Assembly (NCBI GenBank): GCA_023489235.1
Contig: JAMDDE010000076.1
Location: 1 to 40,473, forward strand
DNA length: 40,473 nt
Direction of reading: 5' to 3'
Source: Actinomycetota bacterium
GTDB lineage: Bacteria; Actinomycetota; Acidimicrobiia; Acidimicrobiales; JAMDDE01
In this document: positions 33,703 to 40,473 of the stretch, in pieces
Layout: each line of letters starts with the position of its first letter
How positions within the stretch are numbered: position 1 is the first letter of the stretch
Made by a program: the position numbers and the translations under genes
Notes under the pieces: generated by a model
Database searches by the model: none
Told to the model about the DNA's origin: nothing
The model's input: the letters and a program-made list of their open reading frames with translations, nothing else

Positions 33703-34614
33703 CTATTTTGATTGTCGCGACAACATCGAACCATCCGAGGGCCACAAGGGTTGAAACAAGTGCCATTGGTGGGGAGCTCGTTTTATCAACTCTTCCAACT
33801 CGTCTGCTATCAGCTGAGTGACCTCAGCTACCTGGGCACGGAACTTGCCTTGGCGTTCTGTTGGAATGGGCGGGTTGACTACCCCATAGTAAACTCTTCC
33901 TGGGCCTCTGTATACGGCAGCCGTCATCAGTTTGGCTCCGGTGCGAAGTGCCAGAGCTGCAGGGCCTGCTGGCAATGTGGTGCGTTCGTCGAAGAACTCC
34001 ACCTCCACCCCGTTCCCTCCTAGGTCGCGATCGCATATCAGACCAACCACCTCGCCTTTGGCCAAAGCAGAGATCAAATGGCTGGTTGCATCGCTGTTGA
34101 GCCCGAATACCTTAATTCCTACTGCTTGACGTCGCTTGCGAAACCATTCGAATAGCTCTATTGGCTTCAACTCCTCTGCTACTGTGGTCATCGGATGGCC
34201 CATGAGGTCAAGCCAGGCACCTCCATGATCAAAACTGCCAAGATGTGGAAGGGCCAGTATCACGCCTCTCTCTTGCCTCATTGCATCGAATAAATAATCC
34301 TCTCCTTCAAGGATCAGAAAGGATTCCTCTAACTCATGCCTCTTCACCAGCTCTTCCAACTTGGCGGACTCCATCCAGTAAAGGGCGTAAGACTGGAAGC
34401 TACGGAGGACTTCCCTCTCGATTAGCTGCCTTTCTGCTGACTGACCGATAACGCGCCTCAAGTGCCTGGTTACAAGCGATCTCCTCTCTGGCATGGTCGC
34501 AAACAAGATGCTGCCTATGGTAAGTGACAGTGGGCGTACGGTCCAGGACGGCAGCAGCTGAAGTAATCCGTAGAGGCTGCGAAACATCCAATAGGTTGTA
34601 GACTCAGATCTCAT
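33703..34614 (-). CDS. LPLAT-family lipid acyltransferase (PatA/HtrB-like)
   Basis: Membrane-associated acyltransferase of the lysophospholipid acyltransferase superfamily, HtrB/LpxL-like. Its position between pgsA and a PimA-like gene is that of mycobacterial PatA (Rv2611c), which acylates phosphatidylinositol mannosides. The 303-residue protein has a hydrophobic N-terminus, the HX4D catalytic motif in LALPHLGSFDHGG, and TTVAEELKP with the second conserved acid, GLICDRDLGGNGVEVEFF, and PAGPAALALRTGAKLMTA. The substrate assignment rests on context. A hairpin element lies in the gap to pgsA. Confidence 0.88.
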   Translation of the reverse strand: MRSESTTYWMFRSLYGLLQLLPSWTVRPLSLTIGSILFATMPERRSLVTRHLRRVIGQSAERQLIEREVLRSFQSYALYWMESAKLEELVKRHELEESFLILEGEDYLFDAMRQERGVILALPHLGSFDHGGAWLDLMGHPMTTVAEELKPIELFEWFRKRRQAVGIKVFGLNSDATSHLISALAKGEVVGLICDRDLGGNGVEVEFFDERTTLPAGPAALALRTGAKLMTAAVYRGPGRVYYGVVNPPIPTERQGKFRAQVAEVTQLIADELEELIKRAPHQWHLFQPLWPSDGSMLSRQSK

Positions 34615-34641
34615 TTACAGCACACATTAAGCCTATATGCG

Positions 34642-34692
34642 GTGAACCTCCCCGCCCTTACGGACGGGGATTGCGGTCGCGCTCTGTTCAAA
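34642..34692 (-). repeat. 51-bp IS200/IS605 right-end-like hairpin, copy 2
   Basis: Matches the element at 6268-6318 at all but two of 51 bases. The stem-loop spans 34650-34669. It lies 64 bases past the pgsA stop and 27 bases before the acyltransferase start, in the same direction as both. No transposase gene is present. A reading frame in the +1 phase runs through pgsA's 3' end into this hairpin (34633-34956), so some of the neighbouring sequence may derive from an insertion. That last point is inference. Confidence 0.6.
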
Positions 34693-34756
34693 GTTGGGCC
34701 ACGCTGAATAAGTTCGGTACCCACCGACACAATGCTCACCGGCATAGCACCTTCCC

Positions 34757-35731
34757 CTACTGACTGTTCCTGCTACGCCCACTGTGCTGTGCACGTCTCG
34801 CCCTCCAGGAGGCAAAGGCAGATCCGCTGGAGACCGAGGCACGCCTTCGTGCTCGCCAGCGGCTAGCCGGAGTGGTGGTTCGTCCAGTACTCCGGAAAGG
34901 AAGCCCTGCCCTGCGCTCGCCGTAGTGCCATTCTCTCCAGCTTCGCCAACGAGACTCTACTTTACCTGGCCTCCAGCGCCTTTCTGGTTGAGCAGTCGCA
35001 CTACCATCAGCTTTATCTCTGTCAGATGTAGCTAACCCCACCCTTGTCGTCGGATCAAGACTACTTCCAACTCCAATGGGGACAGCCGATTCAGTATCTA
35101 GCCTCTCTCCAGCTCCCTCTAAGCCGGAGAAGTCACTCTGTGCAACTCGAACACGGTCCAACTGAACCCATATTCTGTGAAAACGTCCAAGTGCAGTGAG
35201 GAAGGTCAATACCAGCATCGCCATGAGGACTGGAACGAATCCACCAGGAATGACTAGGCCAAGACCTAAGAGAATCATACGTTCGGCCCGTTCCATCAAC
35301 CCTCCCCTTGACTGTATGTGGAGTGAATCAGCCTTGGCACGCTCGTAGGAGACGATGAACGAGACTGCGAGTACTGTTGCGGGGAGTACAGCAAGACGTG
35401 GATTGTCGTTGGTAGCTAAGTACCAGCTGGCTCCTATAAGCAGGGCCGCATCCGATACTCTGTCGAATACGGAGTCGAGGAAGGCTCCTTTGACCGAGCT
35501 AGTCCCACTAGCCCTTGCTACTGGGCCATCTAGTAGGTCGGGCAACCCAGTCAAAATCAACAAGGGAACCGCGAGCAAAAAATGACCCATTCCAATGGCA
35601 ATAGAAGTGAGAACGGCAGCTGCCAGCCCGAAGCTTGTCAGCCAATTTGCTGACACCCCTACACCTACAAGCAATTTGCCTACTGGTTCGGTACAGCGAT
35701 CTACACTACTCCGCCAGCGTCCATCAAACAT
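34757..35731 (-). CDS. CDP-alcohol phosphatidyltransferase (PgsA/PIP-synthase type)
   Basis: Membrane enzyme joining CDP-diacylglycerol to an alcohol phosphate; from context the likely product is phosphatidylinositol phosphate, as for the PgsA1 enzyme of mycobacteria. With the start at ATG 35731 (GGAGAG five bases upstream; a GTG at 35737 is too close) it has 324 residues. The catalytic motif is complete: Asp65, Asp68-Gly69, Ala72-Arg73, Gly82, Asp86 and Asp90. The enzyme core with its membrane helices ends near residue 200, the normal family length. The other ~115 residues are Ser/Arg/Trp-rich, with repeated WRARR, and look unlike any family extension I know. The tail may be disordered or altered by a frameshift. 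Confidence 0.85.
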   Translation of the reverse strand: MFDGRWRSSVDRCTEPVGKLLVGVGVSANWLTSFGLAAAVLTSIAIGMGHFLLAVPLLILTGLPDLLDGPVARASGTSSVKGAFLDSVFDRVSDAALLIGASWYLATNDNPRLAVLPATVLAVSFIVSYERAKADSLHIQSRGGLMERAERMILLGLGLVIPGGFVPVLMAMLVLTFLTALGRFHRIWVQLDRVRVAQSDFSGLEGAGERLDTESAVPIGVGSSLDPTTRVGLATSDRDKADGSATAQPERRWRPGKVESRWRSWREWHYGERRAGLPFRSTGRTTTPASRWRARRRASVSSGSAFASWRARRAQHSGRSRNSQ

Positions 35732-35816
35732 TCTCACTCTCCGGTCTGTTCCCGGTTACATTGCTATCGTATCATGCATTGGGAATCCTCCATACTAGAT
35801 AAGCGAGGTGTAAGAG

Positions 35817-37883
35817 GTGAAAAGTTATCCCCCCAGGCAAATGAGGAATATTGCCTTGATAGGTCATAATGGAGCGGGAAAGACTACCTTAGCCGAGGCA
35901 ATTCTTTTCCAGACGGGAACGATATCTCGACTAGGAAAGGTGGAAGATGGTACGACTACCATGGACTTTGAACCCGAGGAGTTGAAGAGGCATATCTCCA
36001 TATCCTTGGCAAGCTGCCCAGTAGAGGTCAATGGCTACAAGATAACCATGATTGACACTCCTGGCTATGGTGATTTCATTGCAGAAGTAAAGGCTGCCCT
36101 AGAGGTCGTCGAGGCAGTCATTCTCGTGGTGAGCGCCGTGGAAGGAGTAGAGGTGCAAACCGAGGTGGTCTGGGAGCTAGCAGACAAATTAGGAGTTCCT
36201 CGGTTGATCTTTCTCAACAAACTAGACAGGGAGCGCGCCGACTACGAACGCAGCTTGAGGCAACTCCGAGACAGTTTTGGTCCTGGAGTGGCCCCTATGC
36301 AGATACCCATAGGAGAAGAGAGCACTTTCAGTGGCGTAGCTGATTTGCTCACCGAAGAAGCTGTTACCTATGATTCAGCCGGCGTCCACCTCGCTCCGAT
36401 CCCAGACGAACTGAGAGAATCGGAGGCCACCCTACATGAACAGCTCGTAGAGGGCATAGTAGCCTCGAATGACGAGCTCATGGAGCGCTACCTCGATGGC
36501 GAACTACCTGAGCATCAAGAGCTCTATACAGCGATGAAGGAAGGGGTCTCCAGTTGCTCGGTATTTCCTCTGCTGTGCGGCTCGGCTACTGGCATGATAG
36601 GCATAGATCGTCTCGTCAAGTTCATTTGTGACGTCCTTCCCTCACCGTTGGAACGACCGCCAATAACTATCAAGGTGGGTGATCATTCGCAGCATGTCTC
36701 AGTAGATCCGAATGGTGATCCCTTGGCAATGGTATACAAAACTATAACCGACCCTTACGTGGGTAAGATCTCCCAGCTCAAGGTAGTGTCAGGGATATTG
36801 CGTCCGGATGTAACCTTGATTAACAGTAGGACAAAGACAGAGGAACGTCTGCACACTCTCGAAGTGCTCAAGGGTAAGGAGACAGAGCCAGTACCTGAAG
36901 CACAAGCCGGTGACCTAATTGCCGTCCCCAAGCTAGCGGATGTGTATACCGGCGATACTCTGGCTCCTAAGGGAAGTCCGGTCAAGATAGAACTGGCTCC
37001 CCTCGAGCCCCCCGTACTTTCCATGGCTATTAAACCCAAGGCCAAGGCGGACGAGGACAAGTTGATGGCTGCACTGCACAAGTTGCAAGAGGAGGACCCT
37101 GCTCTGCAGGTGGCTCGGATAGACGAGACTCATCAAACTTTGATCATGGGTACAGGCGATGCCCATCTGACAGTCACCTGTGAGCGCCTCCAGCGCAAGT
37201 TCGGTGTCGAGGTGGAGACTGAACCGGTTCTAGTTCCCTATCGAGAGACCATAACCAAACAGGCAGAGGCGGAGGGTAAGTACAAAAAGCAAACAGGAGG
37301 TCATGGCCAGTTCGGAGTGGCTAATCTCCGCATAGCCCCTTTGGCCAGAGGTGAAGGCTTCAGATTCGTGGACGAAATCGTTGGAGGGGCTATCCCTAGA
37401 CAGTTCATTCCTGCTGTCGAGAAGGGAGTGATCGAAGCGATGGAATCAGGAGGGGTGTACGGCTACCCGGTGGTGGATGTAGAGGTTACCTGTTATGACG
37501 GTAAGTACCATCCCGTCGACTCCTCGGAGATGAGCTTCAAGATGGCCGGAGCCCTGGCCTTCAAAGAGGCATTGGCAAAGGCGGGTCCAGTTCTCTTGGA
37601 ACCGATCTCACGAATCGTGGTAACAGTACCTTCTGCCTATCAAGGGGAGGTAATGGGTGACTTGAATGGCCGCAGGGGAAGGATATCCGGTACGGAGCCG
37701 AGTGACGACGGCAAGCAATCCATTATCGCATTGGTGCCTACCTCTGAGGTCCAGCACTACGCTACCGATTTGAGATCTATGACCGGTGGACGAGGGCGGT
37801 TCAGTTTGACCCATGACCACTACGACATCGTACCCCCTCAGCTAGCCGACAAACTCGCTCGACCAGCCAAAGAAGGTACTTGA
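35817..37883 (+). CDS. elongation factor G-like GTPase (EF-G2/FusA2)
   Basis: Translation-factor GTPase of the EF-G2 subfamily found beside ordinary EF-G in many actinobacteria; its cellular role is unclear. The 688-residue protein has the G domain, domain II (about 290-375), and domains III-V including QTGGHGQFGVANLRI, and ends with FSLTHDHYDIVPPQLADKLA. G-domain motifs depart from EF-G: the P-loop is GHNGAGKTT (16-24) and the switch II motif reads DTPGYGDF (80-87), with Tyr84 where EF-G has the catalytic His. NKLD (134-137) is present. The start is GTG with GAGG eight bases upstream. It interrupts the usual thrS-HIT-pgsA run and is on the opposite strand. Confidence 0.9.
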   Translation: MKSYPPRQMRNIALIGHNGAGKTTLAEAILFQTGTISRLGKVEDGTTTMDFEPEELKRHISISLASCPVEVNGYKITMIDTPGYGDFIAEVKAALEVVEAVILVVSAVEGVEVQTEVVWELADKLGVPRLIFLNKLDRERADYERSLRQLRDSFGPGVAPMQIPIGEESTFSGVADLLTEEAVTYDSAGVHLAPIPDELRESEATLHEQLVEGIVASNDELMERYLDGELPEHQELYTAMKEGVSSCSVFPLLCGSATGMIGIDRLVKFICDVLPSPLERPPITIKVGDHSQHVSVDPNGDPLAMVYKTITDPYVGKISQLKVVSGILRPDVTLINSRTKTEERLHTLEVLKGKETEPVPEAQAGDLIAVPKLADVYTGDTLAPKGSPVKIELAPLEPPVLSMAIKPKAKADEDKLMAALHKLQEEDPALQVARIDETHQTLIMGTGDAHLTVTCERLQRKFGVEVETEPVLVPYRETITKQAEAEGKYKKQTGGHGQFGVANLRIAPLARGEGFRFVDEIVGGAIPRQFIPAVEKGVIEAMESGGVYGYPVVDVEVTCYDGKYHPVDSSEMSFKMAGALAFKEALAKAGPVLLEPISRIVVTVPSAYQGEVMGDLNGRRGRISGTEPSDDGKQSIIALVPTSEVQHYATDLRSMTGGRGRFSLTHDHYDIVPPQLADKLARPAKEGT

Positions 37884-37895
37884 GTCCAGGTACCT
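37874..37895. terminator. weak inverted repeat at convergent gene ends
   Basis: AGGTAC (37874-37879) and GTACCT (37890-37895) form a six-pair stem with a ten-base loop spanning the stop codon of the EF-G2 gene and lying just past the stop of the HIT gene. The place fits a bidirectional terminator, but there is no T-run on either side. Confidence 0.2.
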
Positions 37896-37899
37896 AGGT

Positions 37900-38430
37900 C
37901 TACTCTTCGAACTTGGTCAGATCTGAAGGCCATGCGTTGGTTAGTCGTTTCCAGCTGGCCTCCAGCGCTTCAGGCATCACTCGGATACCAGCAACGGTGG
38001 TCATGAAGTTGGTGTCTCCAACCCAACGAGGCAGTACATGGATGTGCACATGGTCTGGAAGACCGGCTCCAGCAGCTCTGCCCAGGTTCACCCCCAAATT
38101 GACTCCGTCTGGTCCATAAGCGCTTTTCAATGCCACGACAGCTGCAGTAGTGGCTTGCCAGAGCTCCACAGCCTCATCCTGGGTTAATTTCTCCAACTCT
38201 CCAACATGACGGAGCGGCATAACCAGCAAGTGACCACTGGCGTAGGGAAATGCATTGAGAACTGCAAAGCAGGTTTTCCCACGCCATACCGTAAAGGTTT
38301 CGGCTGGGGAGAGCGTGCTGGCAGCAATGGCGCAGAAGACACAGGTACTGTTGTCGGGTAGAGATTGCGTAGCAATCCCAGAGACGTATTCGCTTCGCCA
38401 GGCCGCCCAAAGCTGTTCAAATGCCACCAC
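37900..38430 (-). CDS. HIT-family hydrolase/AP4A phosphorylase-like
   Basis: Histidine-triad nucleotide hydrolase, comparable to Rv2613c, which has Ap4A phosphorylase activity and likewise follows thrS. The core shows the zinc-site start CVFCAIA, NAFPYASGHLLVMPLRHV, and the triad in HVHIHVLPRWVGDTNFM. Frame is open to 38490, but the GTG at 38430 has GAGGAGG six bases upstream and gives FEQLWAAWRSEYV, the usual N-terminus, and 176 residues. This start lies 14 bases inside the end of thrS, suggesting coupling. Confidence 0.92.
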   Translation of the reverse strand: MVAFEQLWAAWRSEYVSGIATQSLPDNSTCVFCAIAASTLSPAETFTVWRGKTCFAVLNAFPYASGHLLVMPLRHVGELEKLTQDEAVELWQATTAAVVALKSAYGPDGVNLGVNLGRAAGAGLPDHVHIHVLPRWVGDTNFMTTVAGIRVMPEALEASWKRLTNAWPSDLTKFEE

Positions 38431-40441
38431 TAGAGTCCTCCTCTCTAGAGACAAGTGGAGTAGGTTGACGGTTTGCATTGTCCAAAGCAACTGTGGTCAA
38501 CATGTCTTCGACCCGGACACCTCTTCTTGGTTTGGAGGCCCCTCTGATCGTCAACCCTACCGTTCCTGCGTCAACATCTTCCTCTCCTACGACAGCAAGG
38601 TAAGGTATCCTTTCCAGTTTTGCCCGTCGTATACGCGATCCCAGTGGCTCATCCGCCTTGCTCGCCGTGGCCCGCAGTCCAGCTCCTACTGCTTGGTTGG
38701 CAACCAAGGCAGCATATTCCTCATGGTCCTGACGCACAGGGAGTACAACTAGCTGGGTAGGCGATAACCAGGTAGGCAATGCTCCAGCATAGTGCTCTAG
38801 CAAAATGGCCAAGAACCTCTCTACTGAACCAAACAGCGCTCGATGGATCATATATGGACGGTGCCGTTCATTGTCTTCGCCAACGTAGTGAAGGTCGAAT
38901 CTAACTGGGAGCTGAAGATCCACCTGGAGAGTAGAGACCTGCCACCGCCTCCCAATGGCATCCTTCAAATGAACATCAACCTTGGGAGCGTAAAAAGCTC
39001 CGGCTCCTTCCGACACCGAGTAGTCGATTCCAGAAGCGAGCAAAGCCCTTTCCAAAGCAGAGGTGGCTATTTCCCAGTCCCGCTCATCACCGACGAACTT
39101 ATCCGGTCGCGTGGACAGCTCTGCTTCGAACTCGTTCAAGCCAAATGTTCTGAGAGTATCAATTACAAAGTTGATCAAGGAGCTCAGCTCATCTTCCAAC
39201 TGGTCAGGGGTGCAGAAGATATGGGCATCGTCCTGGGTCAGCCCTCTTACCCTAGCCAAGCCGTGAAGCACTCCAGATCTCTCGAAGCGGTAGACGGTTC
39301 CCAGCTCGAAGAGCCGCATCGGGAGTTCTTTATATGAACGGAGATGAGAGGAGTAGATCAAGATGTGCATCGGACAGTTCATTGGCTTCAAGTAATAAGA
39401 GGCTCCCTCCATCTCCATAGGGGGATACATGTTCTCCGCATACCACTTGAGGTGACCAGACTTGTCGAACAAGCTCGACTTGGCCACATGTGGAGTCCAT
39501 ACCGGTTGATACCCTGATGCAAGATGTCGAGACATGGAGAAGTCTTCCATCAAGTACCTGATCAACGCCCCTTTGGGATGGAAGACTGCCAATCCCCCTC
39601 CTACCTCTGAAGGAAAATGGAACAAGTCCAGTTCAGTAGCGAGCTTGCGATGATCACGCAGCTCTGCCTCCTTGACTCTTCTGAGGTGTTCGTTCAGTGC
39701 CTCCTCTGACTCGAAGGCGGTACCGTAGACCCTCTGCAACTGAGGCTTGTTCTCGTCCCCTCTCCAATAGGCGCCGGCTACGCGGAGTAACTTGAAATGG
39801 CCCAACCGCCCAGTTGAAGGAACATGCGGCCCTCTGCATAGATCAACAAAGGATCTACTGTTCCGGTAAGCAGTAACAATTTCTTCTTCCGTTGACTTAA
39901 GCTCAGCGATAATCTCTTGTTTGAACGGCTGATCCTGGAACAAGGCAGCCCCATCTGTAACTAGGTGCTCCTCTCGCTCGAACGGTTGATCCTCTGCGAT
40001 AATTGACCGCATGCGAGTCTCAATGCTCTCAAGATCCGCGTCGCTGAAACGACGGCCCTCGGGCAACTCGAAGTCATAGTAGAAGCCATCCTCGATAGCT
40101 GGACCTATCCCTAAACGAGTACCAGGCCAAAGGGTGAGAACGGCTTGTGCCAGCACATGTGCGGTGGAGTGACGCAATACCTCTCTTCCCAGGTCACTTG
40201 CTGGAAGAACTACTTCGACTTCATCTCCATGTTGCAGCTTCGTAGAAAGATCACTTGCTCTACCGTTGACAACAGCAACAATGGCTTCCTTGGCCAAGTC
40301 GTCTCCTGACACTGCAATCAACTCTGCCACTGAAGATCCTTTTGGCACGGTTATGCGTCTTTCTGCACCACCATGCCCATTTACTCCTCGGTAAACGACC
40401 TCTATCGTATCCGCGGATGAATGCACATCTGATTCCGCCAT
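38417..40441 (-). CDS. thrS: threonyl-tRNA synthetase
   Basis: Class II synthetase for threonine, 674 residues. The N-terminal TGS domain (about 11-80) is followed by the editing domain with HSTAH (His91, His95) and CRGPHVPSTG, the catalytic domain with MNCPMHILIYSSHLRSYKEL, RLFELGTVYRFERSG, RGLTQDDAHIFC and MIHRALFGSVERF, which hold the zinc-binding Cys and His residues, and a C-terminal anticodon-binding domain (about 575-660). The ATG at 40441 has GAGG three bases further upstream. The window ends 32 bases beyond, so its promoter is not visible. It overlaps the HIT gene. Confidence 0.97.
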   Translation of the reverse strand: MAESDVHSSADTIEVVYRGVNGHGGAERRITVPKGSSVAELIAVSGDDLAKEAIVAVVNGRASDLSTKLQHGDEVEVVLPASDLGREVLRHSTAHVLAQAVLTLWPGTRLGIGPAIEDGFYYDFELPEGRRFSDADLESIETRMRSIIAEDQPFEREEHLVTDGAALFQDQPFKQEIIAELKSTEEEIVTAYRNSRSFVDLCRGPHVPSTGRLGHFKLLRVAGAYWRGDENKPQLQRVYGTAFESEEALNEHLRRVKEAELRDHRKLATELDLFHFPSEVGGGLAVFHPKGALIRYLMEDFSMSRHLASGYQPVWTPHVAKSSLFDKSGHLKWYAENMYPPMEMEGASYYLKPMNCPMHILIYSSHLRSYKELPMRLFELGTVYRFERSGVLHGLARVRGLTQDDAHIFCTPDQLEDELSSLINFVIDTLRTFGLNEFEAELSTRPDKFVGDERDWEIATSALERALLASGIDYSVSEGAGAFYAPKVDVHLKDAIGRRWQVSTLQVDLQLPVRFDLHYVGEDNERHRPYMIHRALFGSVERFLAILLEHYAGALPTWLSPTQLVVLPVRQDHEEYAALVANQAVGAGLRATASKADEPLGSRIRRAKLERIPYLAVVGEEDVDAGTVGLTIRGASKPRRGVRVEDMLTTVALDNANRQPTPLVSREEDSSGGI

Positions 40442-40473
40442 TATCCTCTGGCTCTCTCCAACTCGATCCCTAA

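Noticed and set aside
33510-33734. 74-codon frame across the triple 18-bp repeat
   Set aside because: It overlaps both neighbouring genes, and its only regular part is the translated repeat; no sign of independent coding.
1-40473. CRISPR array, rRNA, tRNA or phage module
   Set aside because: The repeats found are only two to five units, without CRISPR-like spacers, and no RNA gene or phage protein is recognisable.

Overview
This window is a chromosomal segment of ordinary, dense bacterial coding DNA, almost all on the minus strand, encoding housekeeping genes. The gene order (thrS, HIT hydrolase, pgsA, acyltransferase, PimA-like glycosyltransferase, pdxS, pdxT, yebC, ruvC, ruvA, ruvB, yajC, secD, secF, rel, hisS, aspS, rarA, DUF948, DUF6167, alaS, ruvX, mltG, aroE) matches, from memory, the block around Rv2614c to Rv2552c in Mycobacterium tuberculosis. 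That order plus the PIM-type lipid genes point to the Actinomycetota. The balanced base composition and the extra genes would fit a deep, non-mycobacterial lineage such as the Acidimicrobiia, but the class is inference.

Layout, left to right. 1-181: non-coding, with hairpins. 182-3278: two SEDS cell-wall polymerases (FtsW/RodA family) around a bifunctional-nuclease-family gene. 3279-3585: gene-free. 3586-10960: aroE, then (transcribed leftwards) rarA, DUF948, DUF6167, alaS, ruvX, mltG. 11082-16332: rel-hisS-aspS, joined by 4-base overlaps, with a good sigma-70-type promoter upstream of rel. 16579-20365: yajC-secD-secF. 20435-22750: tgt and queA (queuosine). 22755-24284: an NCS1 nucleobase-type permease. 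24319-26651: ruvB, ruvA, ruvC. 26857-29226: yebC, pdxT, pdxS. 29279-31510 (plus): a glycogen-debranching-type enzyme. 31520-35731: M48 protease, PimA-like transferase, acyltransferase, PgsA/PIP-synthase-like enzyme. 35817-37883 (plus): an EF-G2-like GTPase. 37900-40441: HIT hydrolase and thrS.

No rRNA, tRNA, CRISPR array or intact transposase was found. The most unusual signal is a set of short, related hairpins in gene gaps (about 4-58, 3489-3543, 6268-6318, 16492-16540, 34642-34692). They share a layout: a GAAC-containing lead, an AAGTCC or AATCC box, a stem-loop and a G-rich tail. Two are 51-base copies differing at only two positions. They look like right ends of IS200/IS605 (TnpB) elements without any transposase. 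The four on the minus strand each begin 38-64 bases past the stop codon of a gene read in the same direction. Other points of interest are the permease joined to queA-tgt, a 27-base duplication of the tgt start region, an acidic repeat tail on YajC facing a basic tail on SecF, an aberrant C-terminal tail on PgsA next to one hairpin element, and several small tandem repeats in gene gaps.
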